Below are positions 48,697 to 58,068 of a DNA stretch of 64,000 bases, in pieces. The translations under genes were made by a program, and so were the position numbers. How positions within the stretch are numbered: position 1 is the stretch's first letter; every line of letters starts with the position of its first letter. Source of the stretch: Paenibacillus sp. sptzw28 (lineage in GTDB: Bacteria; Bacillota; Bacilli; Paenibacillales; Paenibacillaceae); assembly GCF_019550795.1 (NCBI RefSeq), contig NZ_CP080545.1, forward strand, positions 3,878,001 to 3,942,000, given 5' to 3'. The notes under the pieces were generated by a model. That model saw only the letters and a list, made by a program, of their open reading frames with translations. It had not been told where the DNA came from and ran no database searches.

Positions 48697-49794
48697 CTAG
48701 TCGATGGAGACGGAGTCCTGATGCATCGCGTTCATCGGAGATTTCGGACGGCCATATTCCTGCTCCGCCTGCGTCTCGCTCTTAATATCGATTTTCCAAC
48801 CGGTCAGCTTCGCGGCCAATCGCGCGTTCTGCCCTTTAATACCGATTGCAAGCGACAGTTGATAGTCCGGCACGATGACGCGCGCCATTTTTTCCTGCTC
48901 ATATACGATAACTTCCAATACTTTGGAAGGACTCAGCGCATTTGCAACATACTCTTCCACACTGTCCGACCACCGGACAATGTCGATTTTCTCGCCCTTA
49001 AGCTCGGTAACGATAGTCTGGACGCGCATTCCTTTTTGCCCGACGCAGGAGCCAACGGGATCAACCTCGTCGTTGCGGGAATAGACAGCGATCTTGGAAC
49101 GGAAGCCGGCTTCTCTGGCGACGGACCGGATTTCTACCACACCGTCGTAAATCTCCGGCACTTCAAGCTCAAAAAGCCTTTTAAGCAGGCCTGGATGTGT
49201 CCGGGAGAGGAATATTTGCGGTCCCTTGGTCGTATTTTCAACCTTGGTAATAAACGATTTCACACGATCGCCGTGCTTGAATTTGTCTGTCGGCATCAAT
49301 TCCGTCAGCGGGAGAACCGCTTCTACTTTACCGAGATCGATGAACAGATTGCGTACATCCTGACGCTGTATAATGCCGTTTACGATGTCTTCCTCTTTGT
49401 CAATGAACGCATTATAAATCAATCCCCGTTCCGCTTCCCGGATCCGCTGGGTTACTACTTGCTTCGCGGTTTGAGCTGCGATGCGGCCGAAATCGCGTGG
49501 CGTTACTTCGATCTCTGCAATATCGTCCAGCTGGTAGTGCGGGTTGATTTCGCGGGAAGCTTCAACAGAAATTTCGAGACGCGGGTCGAATACTTCATCC
49601 ACCACGGTTTTGCGGGCGTACACCTTGATGACGCCGGTAAACCGGTTAATGTCAACGCGAACGTTCTGGGCAGTATTAAAATTGCGTTTGTAGCTGGAAA
49701 TCAAGGCAGCTTCAATCGCTTCAATCAAAACATCCTTGCTGATTCCTTTCTCTCTTTCGATTTCCGACAGCGCTTCTATAAAATCCATGCTCAT
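48697..49794 (-). CDS. nusA: Transcription termination/antitermination protein NusA
   Basis: A 365-aa NusA in the short Gram-positive form, without the C-terminal AR repeats. N-terminal RNAP-binding domain at about 1-125, S1 domain at about 135-200, and KH1-KH2 (VGSCVGQKGMRVQTIVTEL; LAIGIKGQNARLAAKLTGW) at about 225-345. It modulates pausing and termination. Follows rimP by about 60 nt. Confidence 0.97.
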   Translation of the reverse strand: MSMDFIEALSEIEREKGISKDVLIEAIEAALISSYKRNFNTAQNVRVDINRFTGVIKVYARKTVVDEVFDPRLEISVEASREINPHYQLDDIAEIEVTPRDFGRIAAQTAKQVVTQRIREAERGLIYNAFIDKEEDIVNGIIQRQDVRNLFIDLGKVEAVLPLTELMPTDKFKHGDRVKSFITKVENTTKGPQIFLSRTHPGLLKRLFELEVPEIYDGVVEIRSVAREAGFRSKIAVYSRNDEVDPVGSCVGQKGMRVQTIVTELKGEKIDIVRWSDSVEEYVANALSPSKVLEVIVYEQEKMARVIVPDYQLSLAIGIKGQNARLAAKLTGWKIDIKSETQAEQEYGRPKSPMNAMHQDSVSID

Positions 49795-49853
49795 TGGAAA
49801 ATAGTTCCCCCTTTCAATAGTCCCTTACGTTATAGTGCTGCCATCGCCTTCAA

Positions 49854-50315
49854 TTAGAAGACGATGGCCAAACGGGCACTGGCCATTTTGGCATATGGGA
49901 TCGTATGCTTCTTTTTGCCGATCTCGACGACCGCTTCTTCTCCATCGAACGAAAGGAGCGTGCCTTCGAACTCCTTGGATCCCCCGATAGGCTCATACGT
50001 TGTAATAAAGACGTGTTTGCCCACCGCTTTGCGAACGTCGTCCGGTTTCTTTAGCGGCCTCTCTGCTCCAGGCGATGAAACCTCGAGAAAGTAAGCCTCT
50101 GTGATCGGGTCCTGCTCATCGAGCTTCTCGCTCAGAAACTCGCTGACACGGCCGCATTCGTCAATATCGATGCTGCCTTCTTTGTCGACGAATACGCGGA
50201 GAAACCAGTTGCCGCCTTCTTTGACGTATTCCACGTCAACAAGCTCAAATCCATTTTCGTCAAGAAACGGACGGACCATTTCTTCCACGACGGTTTTGAT
50301 TTTAGCTGTGCTCAA
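49854..50315 (-). CDS. rimP: Ribosome maturation factor RimP
   Basis: A 153-aa 30S assembly factor (B. subtilis YlxS, 156 aa). It starts [17 protein letters not shown] and contains [25 protein letters not shown] and [12 protein letters not shown]. The start was set at a TTG (50315) with AGGGGG ten nt upstream. The open frame continues to 50438, but those extra residues translate the tandem repeat array and are not RimP. First gene of the nusA-infB operon; no confident promoter found. Confidence 0.95.
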   Translation of the reverse strand: MSTAKIKTVVEEMVRPFLDENGFELVDVEYVKEGGNWFLRVFVDKEGSIDIDECGRVSEFLSEKLDEQDPITEAYFLEVSSPGAERPLKKPDDVRKAVGKHVFITTYEPIGGSKEFEGTLLSFDGEEAVVEIGKKKHTIPYAKMASARLAIVF

Positions 50316-50334
50316 AAATGATGTACCCCCTACT

Positions 50335-50633
50335 GCAACTGTTAATCGCGTTTGTAGCGGCGATTCGGTTGTCAGTGAAATTTTGCAACTGTTAATCGCG
50401 TTTGTAGCGGCGATTCGGTTGTCAGTGAAATTTTGCAACTGTTAATCGCGTTTATAGCGGCGATTCAGTTGTCAGTGAAATTTTGCAACTGTTAATCGCG
50501 TTTATAGCGGCGATTCAGTTGTCAGTGAAATTTTGCAACTGTTAATCGCGTTTATAGCGGCGATTCAGTTGTCAGTGAAATTGGCAACTGTTAATCGCGT
50601 TTGTAGCGGCCATCAGTTGTTAGTGAAATCTAT
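50335..50633. repeat. Tandem array of about six 50-bp palindromic units
   Basis: Units start at 50335, 50385, 50435, 50485, 50535 and 50584. Units 1-2 are identical to each other, units 3-4 are identical to each other, unit 5 differs from 3-4 only at its end (49 nt), and unit 6 is degenerate. A seventh, very degenerate remnant may reach about 50676. Each unit holds CAACTG(tt)AATCGC ... GCGATTCAGTTG, a 12-bp stem with a 2-nt bulge and 10-nt loop. There are no unique spacers between units. The array begins about 20 bp upstream of the rimP start, next to its Shine-Dalgarno. Confidence 0.93.
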
Positions 50634-50701
50634 AACTGTTGACGGCTCTGGGCCAATCAATCGGTTAGTTGTCAGTCGTAAAAAGGTGTTGACAAAACGT
50701 A

Positions 50702-50723
50702 AAGAGTGGGTTTCCCCACTCTT
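50702..50723 (-). terminator. Terminator downstream of polC
   Basis: A 9-bp perfect stem AAGAGTGGG/CCCACTCTT with a 4-nt loop, then TACGTTTTG on the minus strand. Confidence 0.75.
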
Positions 50724-50847
50724 CTGCGAAAAAGTCGTATCATCAGCATTGCCAGAAAGATTATACCATAACCATCTTGTGGTGACAACAAATGAATTGT
50801 TATGGCGCTTAAGAGTACGTCTCGGCTGCGGGAAAGCTGCACCCGGC

Positions 50848-50892
50848 GTTTCCTGAAGAAAGCTTGCTTCCTCGCTTCGGCTTTCCGGAAAC
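50848..50892. repeat. Inverted repeat just past the polC stop
   Basis: GTTTCC/GGAAAC with inner GAAAGC/GCTTTC pairing, about 12 nt beyond the polC stop. It lacks a T-run; it may stabilise the 3' end or help termination. Confidence 0.5.
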
Positions 50893-50903
50893 CAATAAAT
50901 AAA

Positions 50904-53900
50904 TTAGAACAATGATAGCTGGTTGGACTCGGGAAGGCCGCGGAAACATCCCATTCCGCCAAGCACTTCGATAATCGTTTTCGATGCTTTTGACTTCTGC
51001 TGGAAGTCCTCCACCGAGAGGAATTCGCCTGCTTCGCGCGCGGCTGCAATGTTGCGGGCGGCGTTGTCGCCGATACCCGCGATGGCCGCAAACGGCGGAA
51101 TGAGCGAGCTGCCGTCGATTATGAACCGGGTAGCATCGGAACGGTAAAGGTCGACCGGTTTGAATGAAAAGCCCCGTGCCGTCATCTCCAGTGCCATCTC
51201 CAGCAGCGATACCGAGCCTTTCTCCTTAGGCGTGGCGCTGAACCCCTTCGATTCAATTTCGATAAGTTTACGCAAAATAGCATCATAACCCTGGCAAAGC
51301 AGTTCCAGATCGAAATCTTCCGCTCGAACGCTAAAATACGTCGCATAATAAGCAATCGGATAATAAAGCTTGAAGTAAGCAGTTCGTACTGCCGAAATAA
51401 CATAAGCGGCGGCATGCGCCTTCGGGAACATATACTCGATCTTCAGACACGAGTCGATATACCACTGCGGCACCTTGCACCGCTTCATTTCGTCAATCCA
51501 CTCCGGTGTCAGCCCCTTGCCTTTCCGCACGCTTTCGGTAATTTTAAATGCGAGCCCCGCGTCCATTCCCGCCTTATATATCAGGTAAAGCATGATGTCG
51601 TCGCGGCAGCCGATTACAGTCTTAATTGTACACGTCCGATTCTTGATCAGCTCCTGCGCATTGCCGAGCCAAACGCCGGTTCCGTGGGAGAGACCCGATA
51701 TTTGGAGCAGGTCCGCAAAGGACGACGGCTTCGTCTCCTCGAGCATCTGCCGAACGAACTTCGTTCCCATCTCCGGCACTCCATAAGTGGCGACAGGAGA
51801 GCGGATTTGTTCCGGCGTCACGCCCAGTGCCTCCGAGGAGTTGAACATGCTCATGACCTTCGGATCGTTCATCGGTATCGTCGTCGGGTCGACGCCAGTC
51901 AAATCCTGCAGCATCCGCATCATCGTCGGATCGTCGTGCCCGAGAATATCAAGCTTGAGCAGGTTCTCATCGAATGCATGGTAATCAAAATGCGTCGTTT
52001 TCCACTCCGCGCCCGTATCGTCAGCCGGGTATTGCACCGGCGTAATATCTTCCACCTCGATATATTCAGGTACGACTACAATGCCGCCGGGATGCTGGCC
52101 CGTGCTTCGCTTAACTCCGGTACAGCCGCTGGCAAGCCTTGAAAGCTCTGCCCCGCGCCATTTCTTGCCATGATCTTCTTCATACTTTTTGGTAAACCCG
52201 AATGCCGTCTTCTCCGCGACCGTACCGATCGTTCCCGCACGATATACGTTTTTCTCCCCGAAAATCACTTTAGTGTAATTATGAGCTATCGGCTGATATT
52301 CACCTGAGAAGTTAAGATCGATATCGGGAACTTTATCTCCCTTGAAGCCGAGGAACGTTTCGAACGGTATGTCCTGTCCCTCGCCTTTGAGCGGTTTACC
52401 GCAGTTCGGGCAGGTCTTGTCCGGCAAATCGAAGCCGCTCGGGTAGCTGCCGTCCAGGAACCACTCGCTGTATTTGCACGTTTCACTTAGACACGTGTAG
52501 TGAGCAGGCAGCGGGTTTACCTCCGAAATGCCGAGAAACGTAGCCACCACCGAGGAGCCGACCGACCCCCTGGAACCGACCAGGTAGCCGTCCTCGTTAG
52601 ACTTCTTGACCAGCCGTTCGGAAATCAAATAGTTTGCCGAGAAGCCGTATTTGATAATAGGAACAAGTTCCTTCTCCAGCCGCTGAACGACAATATCGGG
52701 CAAGGGTTCACCGTACATCCGTTTTGCCGTGTCATAGCACTTGGTCCGGATTTCATCATCCGCGCCTTCAATAATAGGCGAGAACAATCCGTTGTCCGTC
52801 GGTCCGCCTGTCTTCGGAAACATTTGAAATTCTTCGAACCGCTCAGCCAGCTCCGACGTATTTTTCACTACGACCTCATAAGCCCTGGCTTCGCCCAGAA
52901 ATGCGAATTCCTCAAGCATCTCTTTGGTCGTCCGGAAATGAGCGTCCGGTTTGCGGATGTCTTTGAGCGGGCTAAAGCCTGTTATGCCGTGAATGGTGAT
53001 ATCACGGAACATTTTGTCCCGGGGAAGCAAATAATGGACATTTCCTGTGGCGATGACCGGCTTGCCCAGCTTGTCGCCGATTTCGCAGACGCGCCGAAGC
53101 GCCTGCTCGATTTCGGCGCGACTGGCGACAAAACCCTTCTCCACCAGATGCATGTAGAAGGTGACAGGCTGAATTTCAAGCACATCGTAGTAACGCGCCG
53201 CTTCCTCGGCTTCCTCAACCGATTTGTTCATTACCGTTTCAAAAAACTCGCCCTTCTCGCAGCCTGAAACGATCAGCAGCCCTTCTCTCAGCTCGGAAAG
53301 CTTGCTCTTCGGAATAGAGGCGACACGTTTAAAATATTGCGTATGAGACAGCGATATGAGCTTGAATAAGTTCTTCTTGCCCACAGCATTAAGCGCATAA
53401 ATGCAGCAGTGGAACGGACGCATGTTGGATAAATCGAGTCCGACATAATCGTTCAGCATATGAAGGCCCGTTATGTTCCGTTGAACGGCGTCGCCTATGA
53501 GTCCGAATAGAACGCCGCCGAGGACGATTGAATCGTCGATGGCCCTGTGATGATTTTCCAGACTTATTTTATATTTATCCGATAGCGTGTTCAGCCTATG
53601 GTTCTTCATCGTCGGATGAAGGAAGCGGGCGAGCTCCAGCGTATCCAGCACCGGATTCCTGACCTCCGGCATTCCCAGCCTCTTGCAAGCCGCCTGAATG
53701 AAGCCCATATCGAACCGCGCATTATGCGCCACCAGCACCGAAGATCCGATGAAATCCACAAATTCGCGAAGCATCGGCTCAAGCTCCGGCGCATCCTGCA
53801 CCATATCGTTCGTTATGTTCGTCAGCTGCTGAATGTTGTAGGGAATCGCTTCGTGCGGGTTAATGAAGGTCGAGAAACGGTCAATTTCCTTCCCTTCCCG

Positions 53901-55232
53901 CATTTTCACGCCGGCAAGCTCGATAATCTTATTGTTGACGACAGACAATCCGGTCGTCTCAATATCAAATACGACATATTCGGCCGTTTGCAGCGTTTCT
54001 TCGCGCGGGTTAAGGACCATTGGAACGGCGTCGTTGACGACATTGGCTTCCAGACCGAACAGCACCTTGATCCCATGCTTCTTCGCCGCCTTCGCAGCGT
54101 CGGGATAGCACTGCACATTACTGTGATCGGTAATGGCGATTGCTTTATGTCCCCACTTCGCCGCTTGTTTTATGTACGCGTCAACGGGCGTCACGGCGTC
54201 CATCGTGCTCATTGTCGTATGAAGGTGAAACTCGACGCGTTTTTCTTCCGCATCGTCTTTGGCTTCCTTCGGCGGCACTACTTCATGAAGATCGGAGGGC
54301 ATCATGACGAGCTCGGGTTCCTGCATGAACCGGTCGTATTCTACGCGCCCGCGGGCTTTGATCCATTTGCCGTTGGACAGTTGACTAAGCACCTTGACGT
54401 CGTCCTTCGTCTTGGCGAACATTTTCATCGCGATCGAATCGGTAAAATCCGTTACGTTAAATGTAAAGAGCGTGCTGCCGTTGCGAAGCTCCTTCACATC
54501 TAGAGCGAAGACTGAGCCCTGGACGGTTACCTTCTTCTCTTCCTCGACGATGTTCATTACAGGCACCGGTTCATCGCGTATGTCATAACCGACGACGAGC
54601 CTCACTTCGCCCTCCTCCACCGGAGGAGCTTCGGACGCTGCGCTGCTTATCATTTGCTGGATGACTTCCCGCTCTTCCCGGTCGCGCTTCTGAGCGAACT
54701 GTTCATAAGCCTCCTGGCTTTGCTGCCCTACCGCCAGCTTCACTCTGCAAGTCCGGTCAAACTGCTCCTCGAAGAATCGAACCGCCATTTCGTCGATCTT
54801 CTTCTTGCGGGCAAGCTCAAGACCCATCTCATCGAGCAGCGCGATCGTGAGGAGGCCGCCTTCGGCTTCCATCTTCGCCTTGCCGAGCCAGCCGTTCACC
54901 GATGCGTTATGCTGCTGTACCCATTCGACGAATGCCGGCCAATATTCCAGCAGCACATCGTCCGTCAACACGGCTTCCTCATAGCTGAATTTAAATGAAA
55001 TCTCTGCAATATGTGCAAACTTAGACTGTACAGTGCGGCAAAAAACACCAAAAGCCGGTAAAGGAACCAAGGACGCTTTGCGTATGCAAAACGTCCATTC
55101 CCGGTTGCTCCGGCTCACGATCACTTTGTCGATATACCCGTCCCCAAAATGTTCATCCGTCAATTGCTGCGGCAGCTCCGACTGCTTGAGAAGCAGTTCG
55201 AAACGATGCCGCTTTTCCCCGGTTTGGCTCAT
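50904..55232 (-). CDS. polC: DNA polymerase III PolC-type alpha subunit
   Basis: A 1442-aa Gram-positive replicative polymerase (B. subtilis 1437 aa). N-terminal domain to about 215, OB fold at about 220-320, and a PHP domain starting near the HLHT at 336-339. It is split by the proofreading exonuclease domain (VVFDIETTGL at about 421-430). The zinc-finger cysteines (CLSETCKYSEW ... CPNCGKP), the catalytic palm, fingers and a C-terminal duplex-binding region follow. The ATG at 55232 has GGGGAGG directly upstream; the frame at 55388 runs back into proS. It follows proS by about 20 nt. Confidence 0.97.
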   Translation of the reverse strand: MSQTGEKRHRFELLLKQSELPQQLTDEHFGDGYIDKVIVSRSNREWTFCIRKASLVPLPAFGVFCRTVQSKFAHIAEISFKFSYEEAVLTDDVLLEYWPAFVEWVQQHNASVNGWLGKAKMEAEGGLLTIALLDEMGLELARKKKIDEMAVRFFEEQFDRTCRVKLAVGQQSQEAYEQFAQKRDREEREVIQQMISSAASEAPPVEEGEVRLVVGYDIRDEPVPVMNIVEEEKKVTVQGSVFALDVKELRNGSTLFTFNVTDFTDSIAMKMFAKTKDDVKVLSQLSNGKWIKARGRVEYDRFMQEPELVMMPSDLHEVVPPKEAKDDAEEKRVEFHLHTTMSTMDAVTPVDAYIKQAAKWGHKAIAITDHSNVQCYPDAAKAAKKHGIKVLFGLEANVVNDAVPMVLNPREETLQTAEYVVFDIETTGLSVVNNKIIELAGVKMREGKEIDRFSTFINPHEAIPYNIQQLTNITNDMVQDAPELEPMLREFVDFIGSSVLVAHNARFDMGFIQAACKRLGMPEVRNPVLDTLELARFLHPTMKNHRLNTLSDKYKISLENHHRAIDDSIVLGGVLFGLIGDAVQRNITGLHMLNDYVGLDLSNMRPFHCCIYALNAVGKKNLFKLISLSHTQYFKRVASIPKSKLSELREGLLIVSGCEKGEFFETVMNKSVEEAEEAARYYDVLEIQPVTFYMHLVEKGFVASRAEIEQALRRVCEIGDKLGKPVIATGNVHYLLPRDKMFRDITIHGITGFSPLKDIRKPDAHFRTTKEMLEEFAFLGEARAYEVVVKNTSELAERFEEFQMFPKTGGPTDNGLFSPIIEGADDEIRTKCYDTAKRMYGEPLPDIVVQRLEKELVPIIKYGFSANYLISERLVKKSNEDGYLVGSRGSVGSSVVATFLGISEVNPLPAHYTCLSETCKYSEWFLDGSYPSGFDLPDKTCPNCGKPLKGEGQDIPFETFLGFKGDKVPDIDLNFSGEYQPIAHNYTKVIFGEKNVYRAGTIGTVAEKTAFGFTKKYEEDHGKKWRGAELSRLASGCTGVKRSTGQHPGGIVVVPEYIEVEDITPVQYPADDTGAEWKTTHFDYHAFDENLLKLDILGHDDPTMMRMLQDLTGVDPTTIPMNDPKVMSMFNSSEALGVTPEQIRSPVATYGVPEMGTKFVRQMLEETKPSSFADLLQISGLSHGTGVWLGNAQELIKNRTCTIKTVIGCRDDIMLYLIYKAGMDAGLAFKITESVRKGKGLTPEWIDEMKRCKVPQWYIDSCLKIEYMFPKAHAAAYVISAVRTAYFKLYYPIAYYATYFSVRAEDFDLELLCQGYDAILRKLIEIESKGFSATPKEKGSVSLLEMALEMTARGFSFKPVDLYRSDATRFIIDGSSLIPPFAAIAGIGDNAARNIAAAREAGEFLSVEDFQQKSKASKTIIEVLGGMGCFRGLPESNQLSLF

Positions 55233-55252
55233 TATTTCCTCCCCAAAAAGAC

Positions 55253-56701
55253 TCAATACGCCCGGGCAAATACAACCGTATGCTTCGCTTTCTCGCCGCA
55301 AACGAGACATTGTGTCTTCTGCTGCGCAGGCTCGAAAGGAATGTTGCGGCTTGTCGCTCCGGTTTCTTCTTTCACTTGCCTCTCGCATGACTCAGAACCG
55401 CACCACCCGGCCAAAGCGAAACCGCGTTTTTCTTCCATGAGCGATTTCATTTCGTCCAGTGTTTCAACAGAATAGGAGTGCTCCGCGCGGAACTGCTTAG
55501 CCCTCTCCAGCATGCCGGCCTGAATTTCATCCAGCATACGCTTGATTTCGGCAACAAGGTCGGCCTGTGAGACAACCCGTTTCTCTCCGGTCAACCGGGA
55601 GACGAGTACAACCTGTCCGTTCTCCATATCGCGAGGACCAAGCTCAAGTCGAACAGGCACGCCGCGCATTTCGTATTCATTGAACTTCCAGCCGGGGCTG
55701 ACATCGCTGCGGTCGTCCACTTTAACACGTACGCCGGCCTTTTTCAGTTCTGTATACAGCTCGTCCACTCGTCCAATAACCTGCTCGCGCGTTTTCGGCG
55801 GCCCTATCGGAATCATTACCACCTGTGTCGGCGCCACTTTAGGCGGAAGCGCGAGACCACGGTCATCGCCGTGCACCATGATCAGAGCTCCTATGAGACG
55901 CGTCGTTGATCCCCAGGAGGTCGTATGTACGAACTGCTGTGTATTCTCCCGGTCCAAATATTTAATATCGAAGGCGACTGCAAAGTTCGTGCCCAAATAA
56001 TGTGACGTCGCGGCCTGCACGGCGCGTCCGTCCTTCATCATCGCTTCGATTGAAAAAGTGTCGACAGCGCCAGCAAATTTCTCCGATGGCGTCTTTTGTC
56101 CGACGATAACCGGAATCGCCAGGAAATTTTCGGCGAAATCCTTATAGATGCTCAGCATTTGATTCGTCTCGCCGCGAGCTTCAGCTTCCGTTTCATGCGC
56201 TGTGTGGCCTTCCTGCCACAAAAACTCGGTAGTTCTCAGGAAAGGCAGCGTCCTTTTCTCCCAACGGACAACGTTCGCCCACTGATTAATGAGGACAGGC
56301 AAATCACGGTATGATTGAATCCATTTCGAGTACATATGACCGATAATCGTCTCGGATGTCGGCCTGATCGCAAGCCGCTCCTCAAGCTTCTCTCCGCCCG
56401 CTTCGGTTACCCAAGGCAGCTCCGGATTAAAGCCTTCCACATGCTCCTTCTCCTTCTGGAAGAAGCTCTCCGGAATAAAGAGCGGAAAATACGCATTGCG
56501 GTGGCCCGTTTCCTTGAACCGCCGGTCGAGCTCATCCTTCATATGCTCCCAAATCTCGAATCCATCCGGCCGGAACACGATACATCCCCGCACCGGCGAA
56601 TAATCCATTAATTCGGCTTTCTTGATCACATCGATGTACCACCGGGAGAAATCTTCGCCCTGTGGTGTTATCTCCGTTACAAACTGCTTCTCCTTCGACA
56701 T
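55253..56701 (-). CDS. proS: Prolyl-tRNA synthetase, short (ProS type 3) form
   Basis: A 482-aa class II aminoacyl-tRNA synthetase for proline. The length and the order of motifs (ITPQGEDFSRWYIDVI; RPTSETIIGHMYSKW; FLRTTEFLWQEGHTAH) match the short, archaeal/eukaryal-like form. It lacks the large editing insertion of the 560-570-aa bacterial type found at this position in B. subtilis. The C-terminal domain has a zinc site (GWCGSESCE ... CLVCGEKAKHT). It sits between rasP and polC. Confidence 0.95.
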   Translation of the reverse strand: MSKEKQFVTEITPQGEDFSRWYIDVIKKAELMDYSPVRGCIVFRPDGFEIWEHMKDELDRRFKETGHRNAYFPLFIPESFFQKEKEHVEGFNPELPWVTEAGGEKLEERLAIRPTSETIIGHMYSKWIQSYRDLPVLINQWANVVRWEKRTLPFLRTTEFLWQEGHTAHETEAEARGETNQMLSIYKDFAENFLAIPVIVGQKTPSEKFAGAVDTFSIEAMMKDGRAVQAATSHYLGTNFAVAFDIKYLDRENTQQFVHTTSWGSTTRLIGALIMVHGDDRGLALPPKVAPTQVVMIPIGPPKTREQVIGRVDELYTELKKAGVRVKVDDRSDVSPGWKFNEYEMRGVPVRLELGPRDMENGQVVLVSRLTGEKRVVSQADLVAEIKRMLDEIQAGMLERAKQFRAEHSYSVETLDEMKSLMEEKRGFALAGWCGSESCERQVKEETGATSRNIPFEPAQQKTQCLVCGEKAKHTVVFARAY

Positions 56702-56708
56702 AACCGTT

Positions 56709-57989
56709 TCAGTGCTCCCCTCTTACCAATCGCAAAATGTCATTGTACGTGACGGCCAGCATAAGCAGCATCAGCATAGCAAAGCCGATAAAATGCACCA
56801 TGCTTTCACGGTTCGGATCGATCGGTCGTCCGCGAACCGCCTCCAGCCCGAGAAAGATTAAACGGCTGCCGTCCAGAGCCGGTATCGGCAGTAAATTGAA
56901 TATCCCAAGGTATAGGCTGAGCAGCGCCGCCCATGAGGTGAGCTCCGTTATTCCTTGTTCAGCAATTTGACTTGTGACCTGCGCTGTCCGAACGGGTCCG
57001 CCGAGGTCATCAAGCTTGAATTGGCCCATAATCAGTTTTTTGAAGCCGTCAAAAATACTGATCGTCATCGCTTTCATTGCTTTGCCCGCGAGCGTAAAGG
57101 TTTCGCCGAACCCTACGGGACGTGTCGGATACGCGGCTGAAATTCCCACCTTACCTTCTCCGGTTGTCGGATCCGGGCGAGGCGTGATTTTAAAGCTTAT
57201 CGGTTTTCCGTCCCGAAGGACGTTAAACGTTATCGGAACATTCGGCGATTTACTGATTAGTCCGATCATTTTCTCGTAATCGGTCCCGATTTTGACCCCG
57301 TTAATTGAGTCAATCACATCACCCACGTGCAAATCCGTCTTCGATGCCGGCATTCCTTCGCTGATATTGCCGATCAGCAAACGATCGGGATGATCCATCG
57401 GTACGCCCGCCATTTGATAATAAGCGGCAAACAAAGCAAATGCGAGAACAAAGTTCATCACCGGGCCGGCCACAATCGCAAGCGCTCGCTGACCAACCGT
57501 TTTGCTTCCGAATTGACGGTCAATCGGAGCTATTTGAGTTTCTTTGTTTTTGGAAACCATAAGCGCTTTGGGTTCAATATCATAGGTTTCCACTACACCG
57601 TCGGATACAAGTACAAGCTTGAGCGCTTTCTCAATATCAATGGATTCGACTTCACCACGAACGACATTCGAGCGCTCATCGAGCCTATCAAGAAATAACC
57701 TCGTTACCCGGTTGTCGACCAGTCGGACTGCAATGGTTTGTCCCGGCTGTATTTCGACAAGCTCAGGGTCTTCCCCTGCCATCCTTACGAATCCGCCTGC
57801 GGGAACCAAGCGCAGCGTATAGCGCGTTTCTCCACGTTTAATTGAAAACAGCTTCGGTCCGAAACCGATCGCGAATTCCCTGACCAAAATGCCTGCGCGC
57901 TTCGCAAAGTAAAAATGACCCCACTCGTGGATAGTCACAATAACGAAGAAAACCATTACCGTCAAAAAGACGATCTGTATCATGTGCAT
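56709..57989 (-). CDS. rasP: Site-2 zinc metalloprotease RasP/RseP
   Basis: A 426-aa intramembrane protease. It cleaves membrane-embedded anti-sigma factors and signal peptides. HEWGH is at 21-25 in the first membrane segment, a PDZ domain covers about 180-270, and NLLPIPALDGSRL, with the third zinc ligand, is at about 375-387. The ATG at 57989 has AGGAGG 11 nt upstream; the frame open to 58103 runs into dxr. Confidence 0.95.
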   Translation of the reverse strand: MHMIQIVFLTVMVFFVIVTIHEWGHFYFAKRAGILVREFAIGFGPKLFSIKRGETRYTLRLVPAGGFVRMAGEDPELVEIQPGQTIAVRLVDNRVTRLFLDRLDERSNVVRGEVESIDIEKALKLVLVSDGVVETYDIEPKALMVSKNKETQIAPIDRQFGSKTVGQRALAIVAGPVMNFVLAFALFAAYYQMAGVPMDHPDRLLIGNISEGMPASKTDLHVGDVIDSINGVKIGTDYEKMIGLISKSPNVPITFNVLRDGKPISFKITPRPDPTTGEGKVGISAAYPTRPVGFGETFTLAGKAMKAMTISIFDGFKKLIMGQFKLDDLGGPVRTAQVTSQIAEQGITELTSWAALLSLYLGIFNLLPIPALDGSRLIFLGLEAVRGRPIDPNRESMVHFIGFAMLMLLMLAVTYNDILRLVRGEH

Positions 57990-58068
57990 CGCTGCCTTAG
58001 CCTCCTGTTCGTAACGGCTTGTACTAAGATTATCATTATTCTCCCGTCCGATACAAGAGAACCAAAGT

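Larger units (their letters stand above)
50634..50903. other. Intergenic region between array and polC
   Basis: No gene seen. It holds the degenerate end of the array, the 50702..50723 terminator and a hairpin at 50848..50892 near the polC stop. A rimP operon promoter should lie in this region or in the array, but none could be called with confidence. Confidence 0.55.

Noticed and set aside
48220..49857. Long plus-strand open frame (545 codons) opposite rnpM and nusA
   Set aside because: It is fully antisense to two well-conserved genes, has no ribosome-binding site and no family likeness; it arises from codon composition on the other strand.
50316..50438. N-terminal extension of RimP
   Set aside because: The extra residues are translated tandem repeat; the TTG at 50315 has a good Shine-Dalgarno and gives the usual RimP length.
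50335..50633. CRISPR array
   Set aside because: Units are contiguous 50-bp repeats with no unique spacers, and no cas gene is nearby.
56702..57000. T-box leader before proS
   Set aside because: proS starts 7 nt after rasP inside an operon; there is no leader in which a T-box could sit.
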